A DNA stretch of 64,000 bases from Vespula vulgaris (lineage: Eukaryota; Arthropoda; Insecta; Hymenoptera; Vespidae), in assembly GCF_905475345.1 (NCBI RefSeq), contig NC_066590.1, forward strand, positions 4,184,501 to 4,248,500, written 5' to 3'. The notes beneath the pieces are model-generated. The model did not search any database. It worked only from the letters and a program-made list of their open reading frames with translations, and was not told the DNA's origin. Each line of letters starts with the position of its first letter. Position 1 is the first letter of the stretch. Both the position numbers and the translations under genes were made by a program. Below are positions 1 through 13,330 of this stretch, in pieces.

Positions 1-1287
1 AGAAGGTAAAAGTAAGTGGTCCAAAATTGGTGCTTAGAAGCGAGAGGAAAGTAGCGGTGTAAGAAAGGATGAGCGAGAAACGTGGCTTATCTCGAACTCG
101 AGGCGCGCAAAGTGCTTCCACTACTTTTACGTAGAGGTGGTAGAGGAGGAGAAGGAGGAGGAGGAAGAGGAAGAGGGAGGGAGAGGGTTAGGGAGACGAT
201 GGCGACGACGGACAAAGTCGAGCTCCACTTTGATATGGTCGAGATCTTTTCTCTTTTCTCATACGATTTACTTCCGGTAGATTTGGTGAATGCAGAACAA
301 GCAGAGGAAACTAATTAGAGTTAACTGTTTGTTACTTTATTTGATCCGCGACCAAATTCCAGTCCAATTCTAAAATTAATTAGACGAAATTTCTCACCGT
401 TTTGATATTAACTTTTATTTTATTTACTCGATCGTATTCGTTCGAAAATCGTTGATATCATTTCTGACGATTATTCATTTTATTTTATTTCGATTAAATT
501 TGATTTTCTTTTTAAGACGTTCGTCCGTTATCCAAAAGTTTTCCGTGTCGATTTTTGTTATTCTATTTTCTTCTTTCTTCTTCCTCTTTTCTTTTTTTCT
601 TTTTTTCATTTCTTTTTACTTTGTTCAAGGATAGGCATTATTTTTCAGTTTCTCTCGAAAATCTTCTTTTCTTGGTATCGCCGACATTAATCTCGTTCTT
701 TCTGATGATCGATCAAAAACGGACTCTTGGGAAGAAGAATGCCAGACGGAAAACGGCAGACGTCCGCCTTGATTCTTTCCCGTTTGTTTAGACTGCGATG
801 ATTCGGTCGTTTAGACGGGCCCGTCTATAGGATACGAGGTGATTTATCTCGCGGTCGGTGCCTTTCTCTTCTATAGCGTCCTTCCTTTCGTTTCTTCTGT
901 AGTTCGAGTTTTCTTACTTCGTTTCTCTCATTAAACGTATGAGGAATGACGTATGAAAAAGGGATTCATTAAACGATAAATGATATTCTCTTGGTATTCG
1001 TTGTTCCATCGTTGAATCATGACACGTCGGTACTTATATCTCTGGTAGAAGCTGGTGCAATTTCAAACTCTCTCTTGGACGATTAAAGCTTGATAATCAC
1101 GAGCGTTAATTTTCGCCAACTCGTTGCTGGACTTCGTATAGAGGAGTGTCCACTCTCTATCAACGACGAAGTCTCGTTTATTTCCGTGGAAAGAGGATTA
1201 TGTATAGTGAGAGAATTTCTGTCTCTGGGATGAGATTCGACGGGGTTAGTTAATGATTTAGAAAAGCTAAAAGGTAAGGATAAATAG

Positions 1288-1330
<43 letters not shown>

Positions 1331-1358
1331 AAGGTAGATAGAAAGATAGATAGATAGA
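1288..1358. repeat. (TAGA)n tetranucleotide microsatellite
   Basis: Tandem TAGA units, perfect for about 43 bases and then interrupted by AAGG, AAGA and G-rich variants. Minus-strand reading produces apparent Ile-Tyr-Leu-Ser repeats, which are an artefact of the repeat and not a protein. Confidence 0.95.
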
Positions 1359-2276
1359 GGGGGGAGAGAGAGACAGATGGAGATAGACATAAAGCCGATT
1401 GTCGAGGATCAAGAATCAATGAGGCAAATTTTACGACGTAGGAGAAGAGGAGAGTAGAGGAAGAGAGAGAGAGAACGTCTCTATTAATTAATTTCTCCGG
1501 ACGTCTCAATCGTACTCGGTTGAAGGCGATGGGAGAACGTTCGACATGCGATTGGCAGAATTTCGAGAGGAATAGCAGAACGGAAAGGGACGAGGGACGC
1601 GTTAGATCCGTCGAAATCGTGTCGTACTTTTGAACGACCGAGCCACGACTCTGAAGCCGATAGGTCGCACGATCGAAGACATTTTCTACGGATAAAACGT
1701 CGTCCTTCTGTCCTAACGCGTCGAATTTAAAAGGACTAATAAATCTCGTCGGATTTTATTCGAACTGGTTCGAATGATCGTTAATCTCGAAATCGTCGAG
1801 TCTATCGACTTTCGTAGAAAAATTACTTACTTGCTTAAGTGTTCTTCCTATCTTTGCTCGTCAATCGGTAACAGAGTCAATTTAAAGGAAAATTTTCTAC
1901 GAGCTCGAGCAACCTCGTAGAAAATGAGATATAAAGGAAAAGTCTATGTTCGCAAGAGAGACATTAAAATGATTTTGTTAATTTCGTCAGGAAACGTACA
2001 GGAAGTAATTTTTTTTTCGAATGGAAAAATAATAAAAAGGGAAGATGTATCTAAGTAACTGCTGTTGTATAAATTGCGTTCGTTGACTGTAAACGTTTTA
2101 CAAGAAGGAATAGTATTATGAGGAAAAGCAAGGATGAGTCAATATCTCGTGTTTGCTTTTCATTCGTAGCTTTGAACTTGCATCATACCCTTTCGTACAA
2201 GGTGTATTCGAGTGGAAACACGTTAATATCCGGTGGATGTAAAACGAACGTTTGCCACGAAATGTGGTCAAGAACT

Positions 2277-2284
<8 letters not shown>

Positions 2285-2328
<44 letters not shown>
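2285..2328. repeat. (AT)n microsatellite
   Basis: Uninterrupted alternating TA of about 44 bases. It belongs to a class found throughout the window: 3,702-3,742, 5,538-5,596, 10,555-10,594, 13,279-13,329, 32,578-32,625, 34,117-34,160, 43,219-43,258, 52,030-52,061 and 57,423-57,464. Confidence 0.95.
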
Positions 2329-2332
<4 letters not shown>

Positions 2333-2495
2333 GTGAGAGTTTGTGGGAAAGGAAAGAAAATGAAAAGAAAAATTGAATCCGTTTATGCATCTACATACTT
2401 ATGTATATATATATATATTTACATATTGAGATGTTAAGAGAAACTAGTAAACAAATTCAATGAATTCATAAATGTATTTAAATTTCGAGAGTAAT

Positions 2496-2499
<4 letters not shown>

Positions 2500-2562
<63 letters not shown>

Positions 2563-2570
2563 GAAAGAAA
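2500..2570. repeat. (GA)n microsatellite
   Basis: Perfect GA dinucleotides for about 52 bases, decaying into GAAA/GA mixtures. Similar purine or pyrimidine runs recur at 8,046-8,106, 9,259-9,305, 41,505-41,575, 42,174-42,216, 46,221-46,265, 58,920-58,958 and 61,515-61,628. Confidence 0.95.
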
Positions 2571-3697
2571 AGCTATTTAATCATAGAATTTTTATATAGA
2601 CTCTAAACGATTTTTTGATCACCGTTAATCCGCCACGTAATCCGCTTTAAAGGAAGCGCCTTTTAACGATGGCCCTTAGACGATTCTCTTTTCGCCAGCA
2701 TCTATGAATACTCTCGGGATACTTCGATAATATGAAAGCGTCGTAGCAGAACGTTTACCAGCTTGTGATCAATTAATTCTAGTAGAGACGATTTTTCACG
2801 ATAACACTCTTCCTACTGTTTTCGATCATTACATTGATTTATGAATAACAGAGGAATCGTGAGAAGAGAGACGACTAAAAACTTGTCCCATTTCTATAGT
2901 CGGTTAGATAAAAATCATGATTAATATAGGTGAATGTGTAACGTGCACGAAGTTTCGTGTCTCTTTCTCTCTCTCTCTCTCTTTGTCTCTCTTTTCTTTT
3001 TTTTTCCTTTTCTTTTTTCTTTTTTCTTTTTTTTTAATTATCGGAATAGTGAACCTTTTTTGTCTTTTCTTTTTAATTTCCGCATTTTTATAAGGATGCA
3101 CGACATATTCGCACATTCTGTTTCATAATCTCGTGTGAAACATGTTATCTCTAATAAAATATATGATTCGTAACGTTCTTATAGCTTCGATTAAATCATC
3201 CATATGTATATATGTTGAGAAATTGTAGGGTCGACGTGATATCTCTGATAACACTATAGGTGATTGTAATAATCGATTCATCCAAGTGTCCTCGACAAGT
3301 GTCGGTAACGAGTGGAATAATTTCAATAACGATGAGTTCGTTCGTTCGTTCGATTTATAAATGGCTTAAATTAAAAAATTCCTTTAAAAGAATCATTTAT
3401 TTTTTTCTTTCTTTTTCTTTTTTGTTCAATAAATTTTCCTTGATTTTGCGCTTGATAGATCTTACAAAACGATGTGCCATGAGAGTAATAACGTATAAGC
3501 AAGTCGAATATCATCAACTTTTTTTCCGTATATCATGAAGATAGGTATTTCGATGAGAGTTTTAGTGATCGTTCGAGGGAGCTCGTAACTGACCGCCATG
3601 AAAGTGTACGTAGGAAGTCGTCGTGCTATTCGTATGGTTTCTCACCTAAAAATAGGTATTATGTTTGAACACTCGCTCGGTAAATTCAAACTCTCTT

Positions 3698-3743
<46 letters not shown>

Positions 3744-5534
3744 CGCATGTAAGATTTTCAAAGTGTATCTATCTAATTTTGAAATAATTTTGCGAAAAGT
3801 GTAAATCATTGGTTCGTACGTAACATGTCGGCGTAAAGTAAAATAACGTGTAGTTGATAAGTGACTAATTGTAATAAAGAGAAAGAGAGAGAGAGAGAGA
3901 AATAGAGAGAGATCGGCTATCCTTTCTTCTCTCTTCGAAATTCCCACAAAATCGAGGAAGAAAGATAGAAAATCGCGGTGAAAGTTTTGGCTTTAGTCCA
4001 GACGTACTACCACAAGTATCAACTTTTAGCATTTCGTACTATGAAACGCTTTAATTCAAATTATATGCAAATTCGACCGCAACCAGTTTCACGCCTTTAA
4101 TTATAGTTCACTAGTCTAGAACTTTACGATCCTCTATCTTTTGTGGAGAAACGTTTGACGCGCATATAAATACTTTATTCCCATGATAATATGTACCTAA
4201 GTATGCACTTACCTACATATGTAACATATTTGTGAGCAAATGTGTTTAGGTATATGTATTTCTTTTTAAAGTAATCCCAAAAGAGAGGCAATTTTAGGAG
4301 AACGATTGTTGTACTCTCGTAAGAACGATATCTCCGGTAAGAAAGTTCTGGGTTTTTTCTTCTTTTTTTTTATTTAAACCGTACAACTTGTAGATCGCAA
4401 TTTTTCATGAATTTTTATAGGGAACTAGATACGTAAATATCTCGCCAGAGTATTTTGCGTGGAATTTTTTTTTCTAAAAGAAAAGAGTTCCCGAATAAGT
4501 CACACTGTATGCTCTGTTAAACTCCAAACTATTATTACTATTATTATTACTGCAACTACTGTTAGAGTTACCGATCGTTCGAGTTGCGTGATTTATGATC
4601 GGTAATATGAAAGAAATCAATTTGTCTCCGCTTACCGAAATAAAATACTCTTTTTATTATCGTATCCCAGCGCGTTTTCAATCGCAAATATTTACACGAT
4701 GGAATATACCTTGGAGCGGGTAACGAACACAATGGTTGTCTCTCTTTTGTTTTTCTCTTGGTAAAATTGTCGATAAAATGTCAATGAAAACAGCGTCGAG
4801 GTGTCAGATAGATAAATGTATATCGGCCCTTTATGGCAGTAAAAATAATAATGGGTAGATCGTAGGTAGGAACAGTGGTAGTAACAGGTTGATGTAGAGA
4901 TAGCAACGAGAAGATTTCACGTTTCTATCCTTCACATAGCATTTTGATGAAGCTTTCATGTTCTACGTTTCATCCAACGAAGTATCTTGCTTTTCTTACC
5001 TATCTCATGGAAGATCAGCCGAGTCGTAGAGCTCACCGACCTCGAACATAATCCAGCTTGCATCAGCCTCGACTAAAACCGCACCGTGGCCTCTGATGAA
5101 GTCGTTACCGAAGTTACCTTCATTGTTAATATCTTGACGTAGTCTTCTTCGCTCAGGCGTATATACCTTCGTTTTTCTACATATTTTCACGATCATCTTT
5201 CATAAATTAATAAGCGTTTCGTACGACAATACGAATCCTTTGCTCGACGGATTAATTTTTATTTCTTTTATTTCTTATTGTTGTTGTTTATTTTTCTTTT
5301 CTTTGAAGGCTTTCATTTATTTCACGTTTATTTCGGCTACTTTGATCGTGACTTGGCTCGAATTTTAGAAACTTCTACGAATGTTGCTAATGCCTGTTCA
5401 TATGTATTTTAAAAAGATTTTACAGGCTACACAGTTTCGAAATAAAATCTCGACTCGAGATCTCTTACGTATCTTGTCAGTCTCTCAATTTTCCACGGGA
5501 GATTACTTCCTCGAAGTTTCTTGAGAGATGTAAT

Positions 5535-5537
<3 letters not shown>

Positions 5538-5596
<59 letters not shown>
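5538..5596. repeat. Long (AT)n microsatellite
   Basis: About 58 bases of alternating TA, followed after a GG interruption by a second short TA run. It is among the longest perfect dinucleotide tracts in the window. Confidence 0.95.
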
Positions 5597-5597
<1 letters not shown>

Positions 5598-6000
5598 TAT
5601 ATATATATTCGGACGTCGCAGATCGTCTAAACTTTTCTTTTAACGATACTTTCAAGGAGCTTGGGAAAAAGGATTTGGTACAAGGTGTTTGCTAATGCAA
5701 AGGACTCCTATACACTATTTTCACTTGCGTGCGAAATCTTTTTTCCGCGCCAACAGAATTTTCCATGCTACTCGCATCGTTTTCGCGTAAACTCTCGGGC
5801 GGGACAACGTTATTGATTTTTCGTTTAAGTGCCGCCCGAAAAATTGGCTTTCTTGTAAATATTTCCAGGCTACTATCTTTTCGAATAAAGGGGTAAAAAA
5901 GAAAGAGAGAAAGAGAGAAAGAAAAAGGAACAGAGAGAAAGAATGAGAGAGACAAAGTTGAGAGTGTGTCGTTTTATCTCTTTGTTTGATTTATGAACAT

Positions 6001-6075
6001 CGAACGAACCAACGAACGAACGAACGAACGAACGAACGAACGAACGAACGTATGAACGAACGTATGAACGAACGT
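6001..6075. repeat. (CGAA)n tetranucleotide repeat
   Basis: CGAA units in tandem for about 50 bases, then variants with TATG insertions. An inverted-sense TTCG/TTCA repeat occurs at 10,405-10,454. Confidence 0.93.
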
Positions 6076-7278
6076 ACGAGTACTGTTCCTATTCGTATCG
6101 ATGCATTTTCCTCATTGCTTTACGATGCGACATTCGCGTGAGAGTCTTGCAGTTGGTGACCATTTTGTGAGAAGTTTCGTATGGAACGAATCAAAGATAT
6201 TTTATTCCGTTTTTTATTTGATACTGAGTAACTATCAGAATGTAAAATTTAACAATATTCTATCACTGATCCTGGTTTTAGATATCGAATGAAAAAGAAC
6301 TATTCTCTTTCAATAAAAATTACATAGCAATATACGAGAAAGATTATACGGAAATAATATTTAGCAATGGTCAATATATCGTAATAAACAGGATTATCAA
6401 TAGTTTCCTGCGATCGTAAATATCGAATCTCCTGAAATATTTTTCGCTTGATTACACTTTCATTCAGAGCTCGGTGCAAGGATTGGTTTCGTGGCACCGA
6501 AAGAGCAAACGATATTCGATTGCGGTGCTTCCGAGAACAGAAATCCTCTGATCCGTGTTTTAGGAGAAAATCAAGGCGTAACCTTGTAACAAGATTGGTT
6601 TCGCTCTGGATCTAAATATAGGTAGCTAATGGAATTGAGATAAATTCAACGAGTTGGCAAACATCATTGAACTCGAATCGTCCACGTGCCGGACACAGGC
6701 CGATCGTTGATTTCGTACTTCGTAGGTAGATAACGACATAAAAAAATTCGAGAACATGAGTCTTAGTAAGCCCACGATATATAACAGTACAAAAACGTTT
6801 CTAATCTATGCGATGTAGAATGCTAATAATATGTATCTACGTAAATACAAATACTTTCATATGTATCTGATAATCCGTAGTAATAAAATCTTCCAGAGAA
6901 ATATCATTTTAATATTAGAATTTCCCGAACATTCAACGGGCGTACTCGTAAAAGATAAATAAATTAGAGTAGAATTGCAATATCAGAAGGGAAATAAAGT
7001 AAAAAATTTACTTTTGTCTTGTTGAAGCATGGAAAGTGCTCTTCTCTTATAATTTTATAGGGAATAACGTTTTTATCGAATTCGCTAGGGAAAACTTTCG
7101 AGTTTTTTTCGTTGACTGTAGATACAATAACAATTAACAAGACTCGAATTAGTATTCGAGAGAATGCTTTTGATAGTAGATCGTAGTTAAATTTTCCTCA
7201 TAGATTTTGATTTATCTCGTAAATGAGAGATAGATAGATAGATTGATATATAGTAGAGAGGTAGAAAGGGAATGCGTT

Positions 7279-7310
<32 letters not shown>

Positions 7311-7602
7311 GGATAAGTAGTGCGTTTGTAGTGTTCGCTCGAAGTGGCAAAGGATGTTTCAGTAAATAATTTAGTGCCTAAAATGGATAAACACGTTTGT
7401 GGAAATGATTTATTAATACGCCTGGCTGATTTTCTTCCTTTTGATCTTTCTCTCTCTCTGCATCATTCTCGTTCAATAGTTCATTAACGTATTTCAAAGA
7501 GAACACTCATATGCTCGTTATCTAATTATTGTTTTAATCTCGACACATGATATCCATGGGACGGTATATCTCAATTTTTATTTTTCTTATTTCAGTTTTC
7601 AG

Positions 7603-7638
7603 GCCAGGGAGATCATGACAGGAACATACCGGAGATCG
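7603..7638 (+). CDS. Candidate first coding exon of a small unrecognised ORF (ORF1, exon 1)
   Basis: Strong splice signals frame a 36-base segment: a pyrimidine-rich acceptor with two alternative AGs (7,595 or 7,602) and a near-consensus GTGAGT donor at 7,639. The frame from the ATG at 7,615 (A at -3) reads MTGTYRRS and ends exactly on a codon boundary (phase 0), so the coding part is 7,615-7,638. If the acceptor at 7,602 is used, the frame is open upstream (Ala-Arg-Glu-Ile), so an earlier coding exon cannot be excluded. It joins in phase to the exon at 26,082. I do not recognise the protein. The exon is believable from its splice sites; its assignment to a gene is inference. Confidence 0.38.
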
Positions 7639-8043
7639 GTGAGTACAGGTATTTCTCTTCTTCTTTTTTTTTTTTCTTTCCTTTGCTTCGTCGTCGCCAT
7701 GCAAATAAGTTTTTCCCCCACGTTAAACTTTTTCGTTCTCTTGCTCGAATACCATATTCTACCTCTTCATTCGCTATTAAGTTTTCTAACTTTCCAACGC
7801 TTCCTATTATATCCAGAGTTAATCGTATTTTTGGTGATAACCTGTTCTATAAGCGCACAAATACGTATCTACGTACATATATACGTACACACGTAAACAA
7901 TACAACCTATTAAACTACCTAACGTATAAATTACCGTAATATTAGTTCATTATCCGTGCTATTCGGTCTTCATTAATTTTATGACCTCGTTCGGCTATAT
8001 CGAGAGAAACAAGTGTATCCCAGAGAATTAGGGAAAATGAGAG

Positions 8044-8110
<67 letters not shown>

Positions 8111-9267
8111 GAATAGCAAAAAGCTCATAAAAGCGATTTGAACGAATTTCAGTTAGCTACTCGTCTCGTGTACTAATCGTCCTTGGCAAATCCAGATGGA
8201 TTTCATCTTCGTAAAGCAACGAATTTCCCAACAAAATTGTTGGATTGGCCTAGGAACACGGAAACGTCGCTGATCTTTCTCATGTTTGGTACGAGTCGTC
8301 GATCACGATGAAGGATCGCTGGTTTTCGTAAAGCATCGAATATCCGTGCCGTCTTACGATAATATTTATGGGACGGTATCGAACCGGCTGAATTTCCACG
8401 AGGATAGGAAAAATTCAAGGAGAAAGCAAACGATTCATCGGTTTGGGGAGGGGAGAGAGGAATTCGGTCTACCAGATAAAAGGAGAGAAGAACGTTTCAC
8501 ATTTGTGAGAATGGAAGACCTCGTAGCTTTCTATACCACAACAACCCCTTTTGTATTTCTTACAAGTATTTATCGAGTTCAAAGATCGAACGCGAATTTC
8601 ACTTGTCGTATCTTTGAATTAGAAAAAGAGAAAGGAAAAGAAAGGGAGAGAGAGGGAGAGATAGAGAAATTTCTTCAATCGTTTAGAGAAAAATAAGAAA
8701 AAAAAGAAAAGAAAACTATATAGTATATTTATCTTTTTTCTTTTTTTCATACATTTATAAAGTCTCAAGAATCAGCTGATCGAAGACCATTAAACAAATT
8801 GAAAGAATGCTTTCTACACGTGCATACGTATCTGACATTATAGATAGATACATAGATAGAATTTAACCCTCGTTATTCTTATAGGATTGTCATCCATGAC
8901 ATCTTACATGTCTTCTGACGTCTCGTTAAGAAACAACTAACGTTGACAAATGGAAATGATCGATCGACGTTGCGTCTGGATTGCGTCGAAAAGCCGATCA
9001 CGATTTAAAACATTTTACATAGATATTTCTCGATTCTGCGATATTTTTATTATGACGATATTTCATTGTTAGATATGTAAATATCAGTGGAAATACACAC
9101 ATACACACACATACATGCATATATATATTTTACTCTCCATTTGAAAATCACTCGACCAGATATAGGGAACGTTCTATTGTTGGAAATCGCATTCGTTTTA
9201 GTTGGCAATCTTGTCGGAGTCCCTTCGGAGATCGTGAATGAATCGGTAGGTAGGATAAAGTGAGTTC

Positions 9268-9306
<39 letters not shown>

Positions 9307-10553
9307 TAAAAGAAAGAGGAAAAAAGAGAGGAAAAGAGAAATGAAGAGAATCGAATAAGACACGCGGTAAATCGTACGACCAATCGGACGGATGGAAAGT
9401 CAACGCGATATAAGGAAGTTAAAAATTTAGTGTGCGAGCGTATAGCTAGACTATCGATAGTTACGATATATACGTGAAAGATCGTTCATGAAATTCGATT
9501 ATCTTGGAACGTTTTTTTCTCTCTCAATTTTTTTCGAGTATTGCATCGATATTTTTTTTCTTTTTTTTTTCTTTTTTTATTTTTATTCTGTGGGAAACGT
9601 GAAAGGTCAAATTAGTACTAATGAAATACCAGGTATATGATCTTCTTCATGTAAATGGATCAGGAGGACAAATGAAATCTTCTATCTACGTACGTAAAAA
9701 TACTCTCACTTCGCGTATTTGCGGTTTTGTTACTAATAACATCCAGTTTTGTGTGTTTTCTGTAATTACGAATTCGCGAAAATTTAGTGATGTTTCGTAC
9801 GATCGAAATAGATTCATATATTTGTTACTTTCTCTCTCCCTCTCTCTTTTTCTTTCTCTCTTTTCCTCTTTCTCTTCTTTCTTCTTTTTAAGAGACACGT
9901 ATTCACAGGCCAAAGTGATTAATTCGGCTTTTAAAATGTTTTTTTAAATTTTATGAAAGGACTTGATTGATATCAAACTTTTTTAATTTAACAAATCAAA
10001 TGAAACACATTTCTGTAATAATTAGATTCAACATCACGATAAATAACAATAACTTTTATCATCGTTGATTAATAAATCATACAATCATTTATAATTTATT
10101 AATTTTTGTTTTGTGGAATTAATCGACTTGACAAATGAGCGGCTCATATATAGAAAATTTTGTCGTCGAAACTAATACCTCAATCAAATTAAATATTTCA
10201 TTATATATCTGTAATTATAATCATTCTGTAGGAACTGTTGAAAATAATTCTTTTTATTTTTTTATATATATATATTTTTTTACTCACAACCTCCCTAATA
10301 AATTTAAATGATCATACGAATCTTTTATGAGATAAGTGGGTTATGCGAGTAGTTATTTAATTAATATTATAATATTTAACATTTGAGTATCATTCATTCA
10401 TTTGTTCGTTCATTTATTCGTTCGTTCATTTGTTCGTTCGTTCGTTCGTTCGAGATTGCGTTTAAAGAGATTGATTTTCCGAGGAAACACTCGAACGTGC
10501 ACAAATGAGGAAATAAAATCTCGTTTCCCGTTCCGCCAGGATTGTTTATCAGC

Positions 10554-10596
<43 letters not shown>

Positions 10597-12243
10597 TTTC
10601 GTCGAAACAATTTAATTCTCTTCGTTGTCGTAAATCGAGCCATCAACAGATTTTCTTCGCTGATTTAAAATTCACAAAAAACGAAAGCCATTTCGTATTC
10701 GTCCGAGATTAAATCGTTCGTGCCAGAACAATCTTAACGATGATATAGTTAGATATTTTCGCGAGAGTCGTTTTTCCTCCTTTTGTTCAACAAAAAAAAA
10801 AAAAAAAAAAGAAAAAGAAAAGAAGAAAAAAAAAAGACGGAAGACAAATATCCGAAGATACTTTAATATCGAAGTAGTCAATCATGAACGTTACGAGTAA
10901 GTGGATATCTCGGTTAAAAAAAGAGTTCCTATACCGAAAGAATATAACCTAGGGTATCTAATTTCTAATGACAAGAAGACGGCTACTCTTCTTTTTCTTT
11001 CTATCTTCATCTATTCACGTAGAACCCTTCTTTTCTGCTACCACTAATGCGCTTTTTAGATAGCACCTTGAAACAGAAGATCCTACAGGATTGCTTTTTC
11101 CGGTCTTTGCTGTGGTCGCTTCTAGAATCTTTTACCGTCTCTCCTTCGTTGAAAGAAGAGTGCTGTGGCTAATCTTTGTGAAAGACAGGGGCGATGTAAT
11201 TTCGATAAGAATCGATATCTTTGCTTTCTCTCTCTTTCTCTCTCTCTCTTTCTTTCTTTCTCTCTCTTTCTGATTCCATATTCGATACTCGAGATATTTT
11301 GTCTTATAAAGTTTTCGAGACTTTCGGACATGGACGTCGTCTCTTGTATTAAAATTCTATACGAGAAAGTCGAAAGTCTTATATTTATCTTCTATCACAT
11401 ACATATCTATATAAGTACCTATGTCGTGGAAATTCGATTTATCGAGACACAACGCCTCAATATTTTTCTCTTTTCTTCGGTAGAACCAAGACGAGAGTTT
11501 CCGTGGCAGGTGCGCTTCCACCAAGCGATGGATCGGGATACTTGAACTGTGGATAAATAAAAGAAAGAGGAAAGAGAATCTTGGAAAACTAGATTTCGAC
11601 GTTTCGATGTCGGTCAAAGTCTACAAAAGAATATGAGAAATGAGGAGAATGGTAAATAATCTCCTCTCTTTCGATTTTCTTCTCTCCGTTAGCGCAGTTT
11701 GATAGTTGTGTTGAGAAAAGGGAAGAAAATTAATGGAAAATATTCGATTTTCTTATATAGATTTTAATCAAATTATCGAAGACCCGTAATAATAAAATCT
11801 TGGTATTTTCGCAGGATCATATTTTTTTTTCTTCTTTTGTTTCTTTTTTTTCTCTTCTCCTTAAACTCGATTAATTATAACATATTCTTATCGAAAAGCA
11901 ATCTTTTTTTAAATGTCTCCTAAAAAGAAAAAAGACCTCGAAGAAAAGCGTATCTATGTTAAATGATTTTTAATTTTTCTTCCCCGTTTTAACGAGCTTC
12001 ACGTTTTATCGGTTTAATGTTAGAACGTATAAGTAGTATAAAAAAGTAGTAGTAAAAAAAGTTGGAAAGCGGGGTCGATCATAAATTTTCTTCTATTTGG
12101 AGAAAGATGAAATGAATGCATGTAAAATTGAAATTTGTGGTAGAGAAAGGAAGCAAGCAAGAAAATGTTGAAGAAAAAAAGAATGAGAAAGACAAAGAAA
12201 GAACGTCAAGATCGTACACGTACACGTAAACGATGTTAGTATA
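7639..12243. other. Non-coding interval before the transposon relic
   Basis: No convincing exon is seen. The interval contains (GA)n at 8,046-8,106 and 9,259-9,305, (TTCG)n at 10,405-10,454, (AT)n at 10,555-10,594, a poly(A) run at 10,792-10,811 and CT-rich tracts near 11,230-11,275. A short segment ending in a TCGGTAG acceptor-like site at about 11,483 is not supported by a phase-compatible frame. Confidence 0.5.
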
Positions 12244-13135
12244 CAGGTCGTTTCAGATGAAGTATTAGTGTCCATAACTTTTGCGCTAATAGGGTCAAGA
12301 AAGTTCTACTTGTAGAAGGTTGTTTGATACAGTGGACTTTAATAGCGGGACAAGATAGCAGGTATAATAAATATTCACTTTTTTAAGAGTTCTAGTAATC
12401 GATAGCATGTTTTTTTTAAAACATAGAACATAACCAGTTTTATTTTTGTATAGTCGAAGTGACAATTTTTTTTTTTCAAGATACATTGTCGTTTGAACGA
12501 TATTTGTATCTTCGTTAGTTTCAAAATTCTCAACGTAGGAAGTTTCACAAATGCTATCGATACAATAGTATTTGTACTTATATACGTACTATACGAAATT
12601 GTTTTGTCAACAACTTAGGAATTCTCCTAGATAATGTCCTCCTGGACATTAGGGCAGCACGTGTGGATGTAGTAGGACGGTCGGTCAACCAACTAGCACA
12701 TTGTGCTCGTCGTGTTGTGGAAGAGCTAGGAACACGATTCCCAGATGGATAGATAGGACATCATTGTCCTCTTAGGTGTTGCACGATCGCTAGATTTAAC
12801 ACTAGTCGATTCCTTTTTATGGGAATATTTAGGAGAATTTCGAAGTAGTTGACAACGAAATTTCGTTATCTCGTACTATTGCGTCAGTAACAGTTGTGAA
12901 ATTTCGCACACCATTAGAACTTTGCAGAAAATTGTTCACGCAGAGAATAATCTTTTTAACGTAAAATTCATGCTGGTTATTTTACATTTTTGAAAAATGA
13001 TGTCGGATATAATAATTGTCGAGGAAGTGAATATTTCTATACGCTGTATATCCTCCGCAATTAAAGTCCATTGTATAAAACAATTTATTACGAACAGAGC
13101 TTCACTGACACAAATACTTCATCTGATATACCCTG
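12244..13135. mobile_element. Decayed Tc1/mariner-type DNA transposon with long imperfect inverted repeats
   Basis: The ends read CAGG...CCTG and each is flanked by TA, the usual target duplication of the Tc1/mariner superfamily. Matching inverted blocks lie in order from both ends: 13 bases (12,254-12,266 against 13,113-13,125), 11 bases (12,333-12,343 against 13,060-13,070) and 12 bases (12,369-12,380 against 13,025-13,036). The terminal inverted repeats are therefore about 130 bp long and imperfect. Between them is a damaged transposase remnant. At 892 bp with no intact frame, the copy is inactive. Superfamily assignment rests on the TA flanks and the DDE-region motif. Confidence 0.72.
12781..12852 (+). 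pseudogene. Transposase C-terminal (DDE/D region) remnant
   Basis: A 23-codon frame ending in TGA reads ARSLDLTLVDSFLWEYLGEF. This matches the well-known mariner-like pattern 'ARSPDLTPLDFFLWGYLK', which surrounds the third catalytic acidic residue, with Pro lost at two positions. The bases upstream (12,700-12,780) resemble the preceding 'FPDRWIGRGGP' segment but contain a stop and are frame-shifted. Only this fragment is readable, so the gene is dead. Confidence 0.65.
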
Positions 13136-13278
13136 TATATATCGTAAGGTTCATTAAGATTAAACTACACGAAGTAACGAATTGGGAAATAAATTAAATC
13201 TAGTTTGATGCTCGGATAATTTAACTCTACTTACTAGGTGTTTTTCACGAAGCGTTTAATTGCAAAAGTTTACACCCC

Positions 13279-13330
<52 letters not shown>

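Larger units (their letters stand above)
1..7602. other. Non-coding, repeat-rich region (intron or intergenic)
   Basis: I find no exon here with both a convincing coding frame and good splice sites. The stretch holds many simple repeats: TAGA tetranucleotide near 1,288-1,358, (AT)n at 2,285-2,328, (GA)n at 2,500-2,570, a pyrimidine tract at 2,955-3,035, (AT)n at 3,702-3,742 and 5,538-5,596, and (CGAA)n at 6,001-6,075. A GA-rich leader followed by an ATG at 199 could be a 5' exon, but it is not convincing alone. A minus-strand frame at 5,005-5,196 has protein-like composition and is treated as a finding only. If the exon at 7,603 belongs to a longer transcript, this region could be its first intron. 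Confidence 0.5.
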
